NCBI GenBank assembly: GCA_964645935.1
Contig: CAZYAK010000007.1
Location: 1 to 39,313, forward strand
Length of the DNA: 39,313 nt
Source: CAZYAK01 sp964645935
Lineage (GTDB): Bacteria; Patescibacteriota; Gracilibacteria; Peribacterales; Peribacteraceae
Reading direction: 5' to 3'
Part shown: piece by piece, positions 14,420 to 23,153 of the stretch
Layout: each line of letters opens with the position of its first letter
How positions within the stretch are numbered: position 1 is the first letter of the stretch
Notes under the pieces: generated by a model
The model's input: the letters and a program-made list of their open reading frames with translations, nothing else
Told to the model about the DNA's origin: nothing
Database searches by the model: none
Program-made: the position numbers and the translations under genes

Positions 14420-14496
14420 GTGCCCCAGACAGCGCCCCTTAGGGGTTCTTCACTATACGGAGTCCGTGAGCGGAGCTCCCTCTTGCTTCCCAGCTG

Positions 14497-14505
14497 TGGT
14501 ATACT
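14497..14505 (+). promoter_or_regulatory. Extended -10 promoter of the ROK kinase
   Basis: TGGTATACT (TATACT 14500-14505) ends 8 nt before the TTG at 14514, predicting a leaderless or nearly leaderless transcript. Confidence 0.6.
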
Positions 14506-14513
14506 GGAAGGGC

Positions 14514-15416
14514 TTGAAACATACACAAACTGTCATCGGATGTGATCTCGGCGGCACCAAGTGTGCAGTGGCGCTGTATGACACATCGACGTGGGAAGAA
14601 CTGAAGTATGTCCAAACACCCACGGACGCCTCTCGCGGATTCGATGCGGTGCTCCAAAGGGTGGCGGATCAGATCGCCTCTGTACGACAGGAAGACACGG
14701 CGGCCGTGGGCCTTGGTGTGCCCGGCTTGCTGCGCCAGCCCGAGGGACGGCTTGTGGTCGCTCCCAACATCCCCGGCTCCAGAGATGCGCCGATCCGAGA
14801 GGCACTTACGGCACTCACAGGATTCTCGGTGCTCATAGAGAACGATGCGCGGTGCTTTACGCTCGCCGAGGCGGTGCGCGGCGCCGGAAAAGGCAAGCGC
14901 GTGGTGGTGGGGGTGACGATGGGAACGGGCGTCGGCGGAGGTATCGTGGTGGATGGACGCGTGATGACGGGCGAGCACGGCTTCGCAGGCGAGATCGGCC
15001 ACATGCTCCTGCGTCCTGGTGAGCCGCCCTATCCCACCGACGACAAGCGCGGTGACGCAGAGCAGTTCTTCTCCGGGACGGCGATGGGAAAACGCTGTGA
15101 AGCGGCTCAGCGACCCGAGGAGTATCTGGAAGGGCAGGCGTGCTCGTTTCTGCATCCCCTGGTCTTCCGAGAAATCGCCTGGATGATCGCCAACCTCACC
15201 TACCTACTAGACCCGTCTGTAATCGTGCTGGGCGGGAGTGCTGGCTTGGCACTGAGGCCCCATCTGCACGAAGTTCGCGACGAGCTGGGGACGTGGCTGC
15301 TGTCCGGGACGCCGATGCCGGAGATCGCAGTGGCGACAACGACACACCCGGGGACGCTGGGGGCAGCGCTGCTTACGCGTGACGTGATGGGTTCTGAAGG
15401 TACTGTTGCGGCGTGA
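14514..15416 (+). CDS. ROK-family sugar kinase (glucokinase-like)
   Basis: ROK kinases phosphorylate glucose, other hexoses or N-acetyl sugars with ATP. Motifs from TTG 14514: GCDLGGTKCAVALYD (phosphate 1 loop), GVPGLL, ENDARCFTLAEA (catalytic Asp in the END motif), GVTMGTGVGGGIVVDG (phosphate 2), EIGHMLL (conserved Glu-His), and IVLGGSAG (adenosine). The zinc-binding CxCGxxGCxE that normally follows EIGH is missing; the stretch reads RPGEPPYPTDDKRGDAEQFF instead. Length is 300, normal. The open frame extends to 14418, but the promoter at 14500 supports TTG 14514. The gene overlaps the convergent M23 gene by 44 nt at the 3' end. Confidence 0.88.
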   Translation: MKHTQTVIGCDLGGTKCAVALYDTSTWEELKYVQTPTDASRGFDAVLQRVADQIASVRQEDTAAVGLGVPGLLRQPEGRLVVAPNIPGSRDAPIREALTALTGFSVLIENDARCFTLAEAVRGAGKGKRVVVGVTMGTGVGGGIVVDGRVMTGEHGFAGEIGHMLLRPGEPPYPTDDKRGDAEQFFSGTAMGKRCEAAQRPEEYLEGQACSFLHPLVFREIAWMIANLTYLLDPSVIVLGGSAGLALRPHLHEVRDELGTWLLSGTPMPEIAVATTTHPGTLGAALLTRDVMGSEGTVAA

Positions 15417-15918
15417 GCCCCGCGACCACGGTCTTGTACCCGTCCGCAGAGGGTGCGTACTCGGCGTCGTGGTGCAGGTCCTGATCCTGCCAGAGTCGGG
15501 TGAACTCCGTTACGTCCACGGCTCCCTGGAAGCCGTTATCCTTGTGTTGCACGACGCCGGACTTGAGGATCTTGTAGGTCCAATGCACGTGCGGGCCCGT
15601 CGCGTTGCCACTCTTGCCAGACTTGCCCACGGGGTCGCCTTGGTAGATACGTTGGCCCGTGACGACGTCCGAGACGGACAGGTGCGCAAGCGTGCTCTTG
15701 CGCGACGCGTCCTCGATTATCACATGCAGCCCGTAGTCGCTGGTGCCGCTGTTCGTCACAGTGGCTGTGCCGTCGTGCGGGGCGTAGACGACGGTGCCCT
15801 CCGGCACCCCGAAGTCGATGCCGTTATGGCCCTGCATTCCGAAGGGGGCGTAATCGGCGGCGTTCTGGCCGAAGCCTTGCGTGACGAGGGGCCGTCCGGG
15901 GAGCGGAGAGAAGATCAC
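15373..15918 (-). CDS. M23-family (LytM-like) metallopeptidase domain protein
   Basis: The 181-residue protein is almost only a peptidase M23 domain. GHNGIDFGVPEGTVVYAPHDG contains the first His and the Asp zinc ligand, and GPHVHW holds the HxH motif; TLAHLSVSDVVTGQRIYQGDPVGKSGKSGNATGPH is the typical middle. Such domains cut peptidoglycan crosslinks. There is no signal peptide or membrane anchor, so how it would reach the wall is unclear. Start GTG at 15918 overlaps the gnd stop by 4 nt (GTGA), indicating coupled translation with gnd. Upstream sequence in the same frame is antisense-like and not part of the gene. Confidence 0.85.
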   Translation of the reverse strand: MIFSPLPGRPLVTQGFGQNAADYAPFGMQGHNGIDFGVPEGTVVYAPHDGTATVTNSGTSDYGLHVIIEDASRKSTLAHLSVSDVVTGQRIYQGDPVGKSGKSGNATGPHVHWTYKILKSGVVQHKDNGFQGAVDVTEFTRLWQDQDLHHDAEYAPSADGYKTVVAGLTPQQYLQNPSRHA

Positions 15919-17312
15919 GTGGTGGACCAGTCGGCGTGGAAGATGCCCTCCTTGTCCACGCGATGGAACGTGTGTGCCCCGAAGAGGTCGCGCTGGCCCT
16001 GGATGAGCGTGGTGGGAAGCCGGTCGCGATGGTACCCGTCGTAGTACGCGAGCGAAGCGGACAGTGCGGGCACCGGGATGCCGTTGCTCACGGCAAGCAC
16101 CAGGAGGCGACGCCAGTTTTCCTGGCGTTTGCCGTTGAAGCGCCGGAGCAACTCGTCGCGAGCGCCCTGGTCGTCCTCCGTGAAGGCGCCCTGGAACACC
16201 GGGAGCAGCACAGAGCGGATAATGCATCCTCCGCGCCAGATGCGAGCCACCTCGGAAAGGTCGATACCCCAGCCGTGCTCCTCGGAGGCATGACGGATGA
16301 GCTCGAAACCCTGAATATACGAGAGCAGCGTGGCGAGATGCAGGGCGCTGCGACACATCGCCGCCACCTCGCGCGGGTCAGCGGAGTCCTTGAGGCCCGC
16401 GAACGGCATCTCCTTGCCAGTGGAGCGCATGGCGACGTCTCCCGAGAGAATGCGCGCATCCACAGCGGCAGTGATAGTGGGCACGGGCACACCGAGCGAC
16501 ATGGCAGCCTCTGTCGTCCACTTGCCGGTGCCTTTCTGGCCGGCCTGGTCGAGTATGACATCGAGGAGGTCCATGCCCGTGTCGGGATCCTTCTTGCGCA
16601 GCACTCGTGCGGAGATCTCCACGAGAAAAGAGCCCAAGTCGTCGCCACGGTTCCACTCCTCGAAGAGTGTAGCCATGTCTGCATGTTGCATGCGGGCGAG
16701 ACTGCGGAGGAGGTCGTAGGTCTCGGCGAGTAGCTGCATGATTCCATACTCAATGCCGTTGTGGACCATTTTCACAAAGTGGCCGGCTCCACCGGGCCCA
16801 AGATGCGTCACGCACGTGCCGCCCGCGCCGTCCTTGGCAGCCATCTCCCGCAGGAGAGGCTCCATGGAGGCATACGCACCCTTGTCACCGCCGGGCATCA
16901 TGCTCGGTCCTTTGAGCGCGCCCTCCTCGCCTCCCGAGACGCCCATGCCGAAGAAGTGCAGGCCCGAGGAGGACACTTCCTTTTCGCGCCGCTCCGTGTC
17001 CAAGTACAGGCTGTTGCCGGCGTCGATGAGGATGTCGCCCGGGTCCATGACGGGCAGGAGCTCCTTGATGACGGCGTCCACGGCCTCGCCTGCCTTCACC
17101 ATGAGGAGGATGGGACGGGGGGGCGTGAGCGCAGCCTTAAGTTCGGGGTACGTATGGCACGCAATGAAGTTCCCCTCGTGGCCGTACGCCTTGAGGAACT
17201 CGTCGGTTTTCTCCGGGGTGCGGTTGTAGACAGCGACTGTTGCGCCGCGTGAGGCGGCGTTGCGCGCGAGGTTTGCACCCATAACTCCGAGTCCGATGAC
17301 GCCAATCTGCAT
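15915..17312 (-). CDS. gnd: 6-phosphogluconate dehydrogenase, decarboxylating
   Basis: Gnd oxidises 6-phosphogluconate to ribulose 5-phosphate, CO2 and NADPH. The 465 residues have the Rossmann motif GVIGLGVMGANLARN, then NRTPEK at the strand-2 end (an Asn-Arg-Thr pattern typical of NADP preference), the substrate signature GGEEGALKGPSMMPGG, the catalytic KMVHNGIEYG (Lys and Asn), and the helical C-terminal domain with GGCIIRSVLL. The C-terminal tail is complete. It lies 24 nt after tal on the same strand, with no Shine-Dalgarno sequence in the gap, and overlaps the M23 gene downstream. Confidence 0.97.
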   Translation of the reverse strand: MQIGVIGLGVMGANLARNAASRGATVAVYNRTPEKTDEFLKAYGHEGNFIACHTYPELKAALTPPRPILLMVKAGEAVDAVIKELLPVMDPGDILIDAGNSLYLDTERREKEVSSSGLHFFGMGVSGGEEGALKGPSMMPGGDKGAYASMEPLLREMAAKDGAGGTCVTHLGPGGAGHFVKMVHNGIEYGIMQLLAETYDLLRSLARMQHADMATLFEEWNRGDDLGSFLVEISARVLRKKDPDTGMDLLDVILDQAGQKGTGKWTTEAAMSLGVPVPTITAAVDARILSGDVAMRSTGKEMPFAGLKDSADPREVAAMCRSALHLATLLSYIQGFELIRHASEEHGWGIDLSEVARIWRGGCIIRSVLLPVFQGAFTEDDQGARDELLRRFNGKRQENWRRLLVLAVSNGIPVPALSASLAYYDGYHRDRLPTTLIQGQRDLFGAHTFHRVDKEGIFHADWSTT

Positions 17313-17336
17313 AGAAAGTGGAGAAATGCAGGAAGA

Positions 17337-17984
17337 TCACTTGCCGCCGCTCACCTTCTTCCAGTCATCCTGGAATTTGGCGAGGCCAATGTCCGTGAGG
17401 GGGTGCAGGGGGAGCTTCTTAAGCACGTCCATGGGCAGCGTGCAGATATGGGCCCCGAGCCGCGCTGCGTCCACAACGTGGCGCGGATGGCGAGTGGAGG
17501 CCACGAGGACCTCCGTGTCGAAGTCGTGCTGGTTCCACACCTCCATGATCTCCGCGATGAGCGCCATGCCGTTCTCGCCAGCGTCGTCCAGGCGGCCGAT
17601 GAACGGGCTGATGATGGTGGCACCGGCCTTGGCGGCCAGGATGGCCTGAGGAACGGAGAAGATGAGGGTGGTATTGGTGCGGATACCCTTGGTCTTAAAG
17701 TACGCGAGCGCCTTGAGGCCCTCCACGGTCATCGGCACCTTTACGTAGACGTTCTTGTGCCAGGACGCGTACTCCTCGCCCTGCTTCTTCATACCCGCGA
17801 AGTCCGTGGCCGTGACCTGCGCGCTCACACAGGGAACATACTTGCACATCTCCAGGATAGTCGGTTTGAATTCCTTGCCTTCCTTTGCGACGAGGCTGGG
17901 ATTGGTGGTGACCCCGTCGAGCACACCCCACGAAGCGCCCTCGGCGACTTGGGCGACGTTGGCGGTATCAAGGAAGAGCTTCAT
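17337..17984 (-). CDS. tal: Transaldolase (fructose-6-phosphate aldolase-like subfamily)
   Basis: The 215-residue enzyme belongs to the short transaldolase/F6P aldolase group, which moves or releases a dihydroxyacetone unit. It starts MKLFLDTANV, followed by GVTTNPSLVAKEG and the Schiff-base Lys in NVYVKVPMT (residue 82). TNTTLIFSVPQAILAAKAGATIISPFIGRLDD is the usual central block. Short enzymes of this group include true transaldolases; with transketolase and gnd nearby, transaldolase is the better reading. I chose ATG 17984; the open frame extends upstream without homology. On the minus strand TATGCT (18012-18017) is a -10 candidate about 27 nt before the ATG. Confidence 0.93.
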   Translation of the reverse strand: MKLFLDTANVAQVAEGASWGVLDGVTTNPSLVAKEGKEFKPTILEMCKYVPCVSAQVTATDFAGMKKQGEEYASWHKNVYVKVPMTVEGLKALAYFKTKGIRTNTTLIFSVPQAILAAKAGATIISPFIGRLDDAGENGMALIAEIMEVWNQHDFDTEVLVASTRHPRHVVDAARLGAHICTLPMDVLKKLPLHPLTDIGLAKFQDDWKKVSGGK

Positions 17985-18063
17985 AGGTCGGGAACGGAAG
18001 AGGACGAAAGGAGCATACCTGAGCGTCCAGCCCGGTTGTACTGTCTTCGTGTCCGACGCGTCG

Positions 18064-18069
18064 TACACT
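18064..18069 (+). promoter_or_regulatory. -10 box placed for leaderless C39-like gene
   Basis: TACACT is followed by 6 nt and then the ATG at 18076. The same box and near-identical spacing occur before the methyltransferase at 37409. Confidence 0.5.
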
Positions 18070-18075
18070 ACGTCT

Positions 18076-18903
18076 ATGTCCTCCTGTCTGAAGTCCCGCA
18101 TCCCTCGCACATTCGCGTTCAGTATGAGTACCATGGTCCTTCTCCTCGTCGCGGGGTTCGCGCTCGTCGCCTCCCGGCCGGAATCGTATGACTTCCCACT
18201 CCGCCGCGACGCCCAGAAGACGATGGAGAGCGTCACCAGCGTCATGGGATCCGATGAGACGGTGACAGGCTCACCTATTGCGCCTCTTAAGACCGGGGCC
18301 ACCAACAGCGTCGATGCCGCACAGCAGCCTCTGCCGCCGAGCGTACGCATCCAGGTGCCATTCCTCGTGCAGGCGCCCACGGGTAACTGGGACATGCCGT
18401 TCCAGGAGGCATGTGAGGAGGTGTCCATACTTATGGTGCACCACTATCTCGACGGCTCCCCTGTTCCTAAGGGCGCCGCTGCAGAGAAAGCCATCACGGA
18501 CTTGGTGGAGTGGGAAGTCTCCGAACTCAGCTACAGCGCGGATATTGATGCAGAGAAGGCTGCGCGCATCGCGAAAGACTACTGGGGACACCGTGGCCAG
18601 GTGCTGTACGACTTCACCATCGACGACATGAAGCGCCTGCTCGCCGAGGGTCATCCCATCATCGTGCCGCTCGCGGGGCGCGACGTGGGGAATCCGTACT
18701 ACAGCGGCGAGGGTCCGTGGTACCACATGCTCGTCGTGACGGGGTACGACGGGAATCAGTTCATCACCAACGATCCCGGAACGCGCCGCGGTGAGGGCTA
18801 CCGATACCCGCAGCAGCGCCTGTACAACGCCATTCACGACTGGACCGGACACAAGGAGGGCATTCGCCAGGGCAGGAAGGTCATGATCCTCCTGGAGAGC
18901 TGA
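18076..18903 (+). CDS. Membrane-anchored C39-like cysteine peptidase family protein
   Basis: The 275-residue product has an N-terminal membrane anchor (about residues 15-33, FSMSTMVLLLVAGFALVA), a linker, and a C39-like (Peptidase_C39_2) papain-fold domain. The domain has FQEACEEVSILMVHHYL with the candidate catalytic Cys, GPWYHMLVVTGYD with the His, and FITNDPGT with the Asn/Asp. The active site would be outside the cell. Substrate is unknown. I chose ATG 18076 because the TACACT -10 box sits 6 nt upstream; the frame is open further upstream, but that part is antisense to tal. It is divergent from tal and lies 74 nt before transketolase. Confidence 0.8.
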   Translation: MSSCLKSRIPRTFAFSMSTMVLLLVAGFALVASRPESYDFPLRRDAQKTMESVTSVMGSDETVTGSPIAPLKTGATNSVDAAQQPLPPSVRIQVPFLVQAPTGNWDMPFQEACEEVSILMVHHYLDGSPVPKGAAAEKAITDLVEWEVSELSYSADIDAEKAARIAKDYWGHRGQVLYDFTIDDMKRLLAEGHPIIVPLAGRDVGNPYYSGEGPWYHMLVVTGYDGNQFITNDPGTRRGEGYRYPQQRLYNAIHDWTGHKEGIRQGRKVMILLES

Positions 18904-18945
18904 TCCCGGGACGATCCTGAGCATGACCGCAGCGGCGATTTGCCC

Positions 18946-18951
18946 TACGCT
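18946..18951 (+). promoter_or_regulatory. Possible -10 box of transketolase
   Basis: TACGCT lies 26 nt before the ATG at 18978. There is no convincing -35 box. Confidence 0.35.
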
Positions 18952-18977
18952 GGGACGGTCAGTTTCCCGCACCCCGC

Positions 18978-21293
18978 ATGCTGCCCTCCCGCCCCAAGAC
19001 TTCCTCTCTCCTCGGCAAGGACCCGTCCGTGGTTCCTATGTCGCTCCAGCGCGTGATGAGCTCCCTGTCGCAGGCCGATGCGTTGTGGGTGGGACCAGAG
19101 AACGCTGAAGCACTGCCAGCAGACGAGCGTACGACCTACGACCTCGCACGGAACATCCTCTGCCATCTCGTGATCCAGGCACCTACGAAACACGCGTCGG
19201 GGCACCCGGGTGGTGCGCTCTCGTCGTTCACCTTTGCATACTTCCTGAGCCTCCGGCGCGACCCCGCAGTGGACCAGCCGCTGCGCATCAGCGCGGGGCA
19301 TCTCTCCCTGCTCTCGTATGGACTCCAGTGGCTCTTTGGCCGCGAAGGTAAGGACGAGCGGCTTGCGAGCCCTCAGGCAATCATTGACACCTTCAGGATC
19401 CCGAGTGGTCTCCCGGGCCATGTGGAAGCCGGCATTGGCGACATCCCCTTTGGCACCGGCCCACTTGGCAAAGGTGTCAGCAACGCCCTCGGTGTGGCCT
19501 TTGGGCTGAAACATCAGAAGAAGGCCGGAGTGGTAGACGTGCTGCTTGCCGACGGCGACGCACAGGAGGGTCAGGTGTGGGAGGCCTTCCGCCTCGCGCC
19601 AGCGCTGAAGTGCGATAACTTGGTGGTACACGGCGACTTCAACGACATCCAGCTCTCGGACATGCCCTCGAAGACCGTCGCCGCGGACTTCTCTGCGATG
19701 GCCGTCGCCGCGGGGTGGCGCGTGATCGAAGTGCAGGATGGCAACAATCCCGATCAGGTGAAGGCCGCTCTCGATCTTGCTGACACCTTCCTGGGCAAGG
19801 GTCATCCCATCTTCATTTGCTACTACACGACGATGGGCAACGGCGTGGCCTTGATGGAGGAGGGCTCCAACACGGGCAAGGAGAATTTCCACGGCTCCCC
19901 CCTCAAGAAGGATCAGGCGGAGAAGGCGCTCTCGGGATTACCGAAGCTGGAGGAGCTGATGGCCGACTACGAGCCGATCCGCAAGAAGCGAAAGGCTCGT
20001 TACGAATCCAAGCCCCGCACCGAGACGGACATCCTCCTACGATGGGACGCCACTGCGCTTGCCAAGAAGGGCTACACGCGCACCGTCACTACGGAGAAGG
20101 GAGCGGCCCGCAAAGACTTCGGCGAAACGCACGTGATGAACCTGATGAAAGCGGACGCGCGTATTCTCGTGTTGCACGCGGATCTTGCTGCGTCTGGCGG
20201 GTTCGACAAGGTGCTGAAAGCCTTCCCCGATCGCGTCATCAACGTGGGCGTGGCCGAGGGCAATATGTACATGATGGCCGCTGGGATGCGTCAGACGGGT
20301 CTTTTGCCCGTCACATATACCTTCGCCGCGTTTGGTACCAATGAGGCCCGCGCGAGTGCGCGCCTGACGGACATCAATTGCGGCCATACCCGCGCGGGCG
20401 TGATCCACGACTGCACGCACGCGGGCCTAAGCGTCGGTGAGGATGGTGAGACGCACCAGGAGCGCCACTACCTGGCCATCCCCTTCGATCACACGGAAGT
20501 CTGGATGCCGAGCGACAGCAACCAGGCCGCCGCCGCCGCGGAGAAGGCATTCGAGATCATCGCGGAGGGCCACAGGAGCGTGTACATCTTCTCCGCTCGC
20601 AGCGGGCACCCGCAGCTCATGTCGCCCGATGGCACGCCCATCTACGGCCCCGAGTACAGCTTTGACGGCACGATCGACATCGTGCGCGGGGCTGGAGACG
20701 TGCAAGACGATGTGACCATCCTCGCAACCGGCATAGCCGTACATGACGCGGTGGCCGCCGCGGACCGCGCGTGGTCGGAAGAGAACGTGCGTGTGCGTGT
20801 GCTCAATGTCGCCTCCATCCGGCCCTTTGATGCCGGCCCGGTCATCCAGGCCGCGCTTGAGACCACACATCTTATCGTCGCTGAGGACCACTCCAGCGAG
20901 ACGGGTCTGGCCTCACAAGTGGCCGACGTGATCGCGGACTTCCAGCTGATGTGCTCGTTTAAGCGGATGGGAGTGAACCGCTACTTCCCCTCCGGCACGG
21001 CTGACGACCTCAAGTTCCTCGCAGGACTCGATGTCGATAGTCTCTTGGACGCAGTGATGGACGAACGCAAGATCGAAGTCCCCGGTGGCGAGGACGTGCT
21101 GGTAACGGCCGCATTCGCACTGGGTGCCAAGGAGCACCGTAGCCGCTTCCACGAGTCCGCACGTGCGTACGCCGAGCGGCTGTTTACCGAGAAGGGGTAC
21201 CTGGAGACACTCCGGGCCAAGTGGCGCAAGCGCAGCGTGGACGCCGACAAGCTCCCTTCTAACGATGACCTACGGAAGCGCTTCGCGGAGTGA
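18978..21293 (+). CDS. tkt: Transketolase
   Basis: Transketolase moves two-carbon ketol units between sugar phosphates in the pentose phosphate pathway with thiamine diphosphate. The single-chain 771-residue protein has all three domains: the ThDP-binding N-terminal domain (KHASGHPGGALSS, GPLGKGVSNALGVA, LLADGDAQEGQVWEAF, GDFNDIQ), the Pyr domain with the catalytic Glu in NVGVAEGNMYMMAAGM and SVGEDGETHQ, and the C-terminal domain. It is about 100 residues longer than standard enzymes: an N-terminal extension of about 40 residues and an enlarged linker with many Lys and Arg near residues 330-380. ATG 19038 is an alternative start. With tal and gnd it completes most of the pathway's sugar-phosphate steps. 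Confidence 0.95.
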   Translation: MLPSRPKTSSLLGKDPSVVPMSLQRVMSSLSQADALWVGPENAEALPADERTTYDLARNILCHLVIQAPTKHASGHPGGALSSFTFAYFLSLRRDPAVDQPLRISAGHLSLLSYGLQWLFGREGKDERLASPQAIIDTFRIPSGLPGHVEAGIGDIPFGTGPLGKGVSNALGVAFGLKHQKKAGVVDVLLADGDAQEGQVWEAFRLAPALKCDNLVVHGDFNDIQLSDMPSKTVAADFSAMAVAAGWRVIEVQDGNNPDQVKAALDLADTFLGKGHPIFICYYTTMGNGVALMEEGSNTGKENFHGSPLKKDQAEKALSGLPKLEELMADYEPIRKKRKARYESKPRTETDILLRWDATALAKKGYTRTVTTEKGAARKDFGETHVMNLMKADARILVLHADLAASGGFDKVLKAFPDRVINVGVAEGNMYMMAAGMRQTGLLPVTYTFAAFGTNEARASARLTDINCGHTRAGVIHDCTHAGLSVGEDGETHQERHYLAIPFDHTEVWMPSDSNQAAAAAEKAFEIIAEGHRSVYIFSARSGHPQLMSPDGTPIYGPEYSFDGTIDIVRGAGDVQDDVTILATGIAVHDAVAAADRAWSEENVRVRVLNVASIRPFDAGPVIQAALETTHLIVAEDHSSETGLASQVADVIADFQLMCSFKRMGVNRYFPSGTADDLKFLAGLDVDSLLDAVMDERKIEVPGGEDVLVTAAFALGAKEHRSRFHESARAYAERLFTEKGYLETLRAKWRKRSVDADKLPSNDDLRKRFAE

Positions 21294-21301
21294 GGCGCTC
21301 C

Positions 21302-21309
21302 GGTAGAAT
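21302..21309 (+). promoter_or_regulatory. -10 promoter of tRNA-Ser(TGA)
   Basis: GGTAGAAT (TAGAAT 21304-21309) ends 8 nt before the tRNA. Confidence 0.55.
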
Positions 21310-21317
21310 ACAGACAC

Positions 21318-21409
21318 GGAGAGGTGGCCGAGTGGTCGAAGGCGACGGACTTGAAATCCGTTAATCCCCGCAAGGGGGTTCGAGGGTTCGAATCCCTCCC
21401 TCTCCGCCA
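21318..21409 (+). tRNA. tRNA-Ser (anticodon TGA)
   Basis: A class II tRNA with acceptor GGAGAGG/CCTCTCC identical to the other Ser tRNA, anticodon stem CGGA/TCCG around the loop CTTGAAA (anticodon TGA), a long variable arm (CCCCGCAAGGGGG) and T arm GAGGG/CCCTC with TTCGAAT. CCA is encoded. Confidence 0.96.
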
Positions 21410-21628
21410 TCAATCAGATCAGGAGTATGTAGAGGAACGACCAACGAGTGGAAGAATCGCGCGATTCGGCCCATAGACCGGATAGTGGCCGTTACAGGTG
21501 CTTGGGTCGAACCCGGAGTCCTGGTCCAGAGACGAAAGTGATGTTCTGCGCTTGTCAAAGAGAAAATAGTCGTTTTCCGCTTGATGGCGGAAGCCCCTCT
21601 GACTAGGCTCTCCCGGTCACCCGATCCT
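21410..21628. other. Intergenic region with possible hairpins
   Basis: This 219-nt gap between tRNA-Ser and the SLH gene has no ORF I would support. It contains a nested pairing CAGG...GGGT-CGA-ACCC...CCTG near 21496-21523 and a CCGC/GCGG hairpin near 21577-21590. TAGGCT (21604-21609) is a weak -10 candidate 19 nt before the SLH ATG. Confidence 0.4.
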
Positions 21629-22657
21629 ATGGCCCCAACACGCCTCACTACCACCCTCTTGGCATGCGTCGCGCTGCTCGCGTCGCTGCCAGGACACAGC
21701 CACTCCGCCCCGGTAGCATCCAAGGGATTCTTTGACGTCCCGGAGGGCCATGTGGCCTACGACGCCGTGGTCTACTTGCGGGAGAAAGGCATTCTCGACG
21801 GCTACGCTGACGGCACCTTCCGTCCCGACAAGCAGGTCAATCGTGCCGAGGCGCTCAAGATTATCGCTACACAGCTTCTCTCCGACGACAAGGCAGCGTC
21901 CTACATCTCGTCGCCATTCACCGATGTGCCCAAGGGTACGTGGTACCTCCCGTACGTAGAGTGGGCGCGCGCACAGGGTGGCATCATTCAGGCGCCGCCG
22001 ACGGTGACAGTCTTTAGTGGCGGGCGCACCGTCACCAAGGCGGAGTTTTTGAAAATGTTCTTCGCCAGCCGCAAAGTGGATCCCAATGCATTCGGAGACA
22101 TCACCCTGCCGCTCTCACGGGACGTACCTTCCACGAAAGAGTGGTACTATTCGCCGCTGCGCTACGCCGTGGCCAGTTCCATCACCGTTGCCACTAAGGA
22201 GGGCTTGCTCAAGCCCCAGCGCGAGCTGACGCGATCGGACGTAGCCGTGTTTCTGCACAGGTACTTCCTGTACCGCCAGGGCGAGCGCACGCAACCGCTC
22301 CTCGCCGAGGCCAAGAAGGAGGTCGATAACGTGATCAACTTCCTCTCGGCGGGCAACCTTCGAGAGGCACAGTATGCCTCCGCCCGCGGCATTCTGGTTT
22401 CGCGAGGCGCCAACGAGATGCGTTCCGAGGAGCCGGTAGTCCAAGTAGCTGTGAAGATCTCCGAGGGTTGCCGCGCCTTGGTGCGCGCCTACGAGGCGGC
22501 ACAGAAAGAAGACTGGGGGACCGTCGTGAAACTCTCGCAGGACGCGTGGTTCCTTGGCGAGCAGGCCCGCAAGATTACTCCGGCTGCAAAGGAGCTCTCC
22601 GCGCAGCTCCAACAGTACGCCAAGAGCTTCGCAGACCAGGCGCGCGCCAACCAGTAG
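21629..22657 (+). CDS. SLH-domain exported protein
   Basis: The 342-residue protein begins with a signal peptide (about residues 1-26), then tandem S-layer-homology domains: FFDVPEGHVAYDAVVYLREKGILDGYADGTFRPDKQVNRAEALKII is a textbook first repeat, a second starts at FTDVPKGTWYLPYVEWA, and a third, more divergent, at RDVPSTKEWYYSPLRYA with LTRSDVAVFLHRY. SLH domains bind wall polymers or an S-layer. The last 130 residues are helical and lack any domain I know. I chose ATG 21629, which puts the signal peptide at the N-terminus. It is the only SLH protein in the window. Confidence 0.9.
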   Translation: MAPTRLTTTLLACVALLASLPGHSHSAPVASKGFFDVPEGHVAYDAVVYLREKGILDGYADGTFRPDKQVNRAEALKIIATQLLSDDKAASYISSPFTDVPKGTWYLPYVEWARAQGGIIQAPPTVTVFSGGRTVTKAEFLKMFFASRKVDPNAFGDITLPLSRDVPSTKEWYYSPLRYAVASSITVATKEGLLKPQRELTRSDVAVFLHRYFLYRQGERTQPLLAEAKKEVDNVINFLSAGNLREAQYASARGILVSRGANEMRSEEPVVQVAVKISEGCRALVRAYEAAQKEDWGTVVKLSQDAWFLGEQARKITPAAKELSAQLQQYAKSFADQARANQ

Positions 22658-22683
22658 TCACCAGCACGCAGTCGGCGCTGAGA

Positions 22684-22712
22684 TTGCCTAAACGTATACA
22701 AGATGATAAAAT
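22684..22712 (+). promoter_or_regulatory. Sigma70 promoter for leaderless gene at 22720
   Basis: TTGCCT (22684-22689), a 17-nt spacer and TAAAAT (22707-22712) are followed by 7 nt and then ATG at 22720. The calculated transcription start coincides with the start codon. Confidence 0.7.
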
Positions 22713-22719
22713 AGTATAT

Positions 22720-23103
22720 ATGGTCAACGTTGCAGGGGAGCTCGGCCAGTCCGTCCGCAACATCGTGCGTCCCGCGACAAGCCCGCGTGGCGGTACCTTC
22801 GCGGCGCAGCTGATGAACGGTGCGACGGATACCGTCACGGCCACGGTAGCCGAACCCTTCCGCCTGGGCTGGAAGCTCGGCGTTGTGCCGGGAGCTCGCT
22901 TCGTCACGCGCAGCGCCATCGGCGGAGCCAAGTGGATGCTTGGGCACACCAAGAACCTGCTCCTCAATCTGCCGATCGTCCCGGTATTCATGCGGCAGGG
23001 GCGGTTGCCCCAGTCCATCGAGGACCTCTCACCGCCCCCGCGCCTCCCTGTGACGCAGCCGACACGCATCGATCTCCCGCCAACGGATCCGCCGGTCACC
23101 TGA
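22720..23103 (+). CDS. Small protein of unknown function
   Basis: I do not recognise this 127-residue protein. The N-terminal 85 residues are mixed with moderately hydrophobic stretches (FRLGWKLGVVPGARFVTRSAIGGAKW, LLLNLPIVPVF); the last 35 are Pro-rich and likely disordered. Its existence is supported by the well-placed promoter and ATG, and by coding-like GC-rich third positions that begin at the ATG. Confidence 0.65.
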   Translation: MVNVAGELGQSVRNIVRPATSPRGGTFAAQLMNGATDTVTATVAEPFRLGWKLGVVPGARFVTRSAIGGAKWMLGHTKNLLLNLPIVPVFMRQGRLPQSIEDLSPPPRLPVTQPTRIDLPPTDPPVT

Positions 23104-23153
23104 GCACCTTTCCCTTGGCCCTTCGCGAGATGCGGAGTTAGCCTTTGGTGTAT

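Noticed and set aside
18945..19892. 315-codon minus-strand ORF over transketolase
   Set aside because: Antisense of the conserved ThDP domain; no motif.
21496..21523. Riboswitch or tRNA-like RNA in the gap before the SLH gene
   Set aside because: Only short nested stems are visible and no known consensus matches; left as a possible hairpin.
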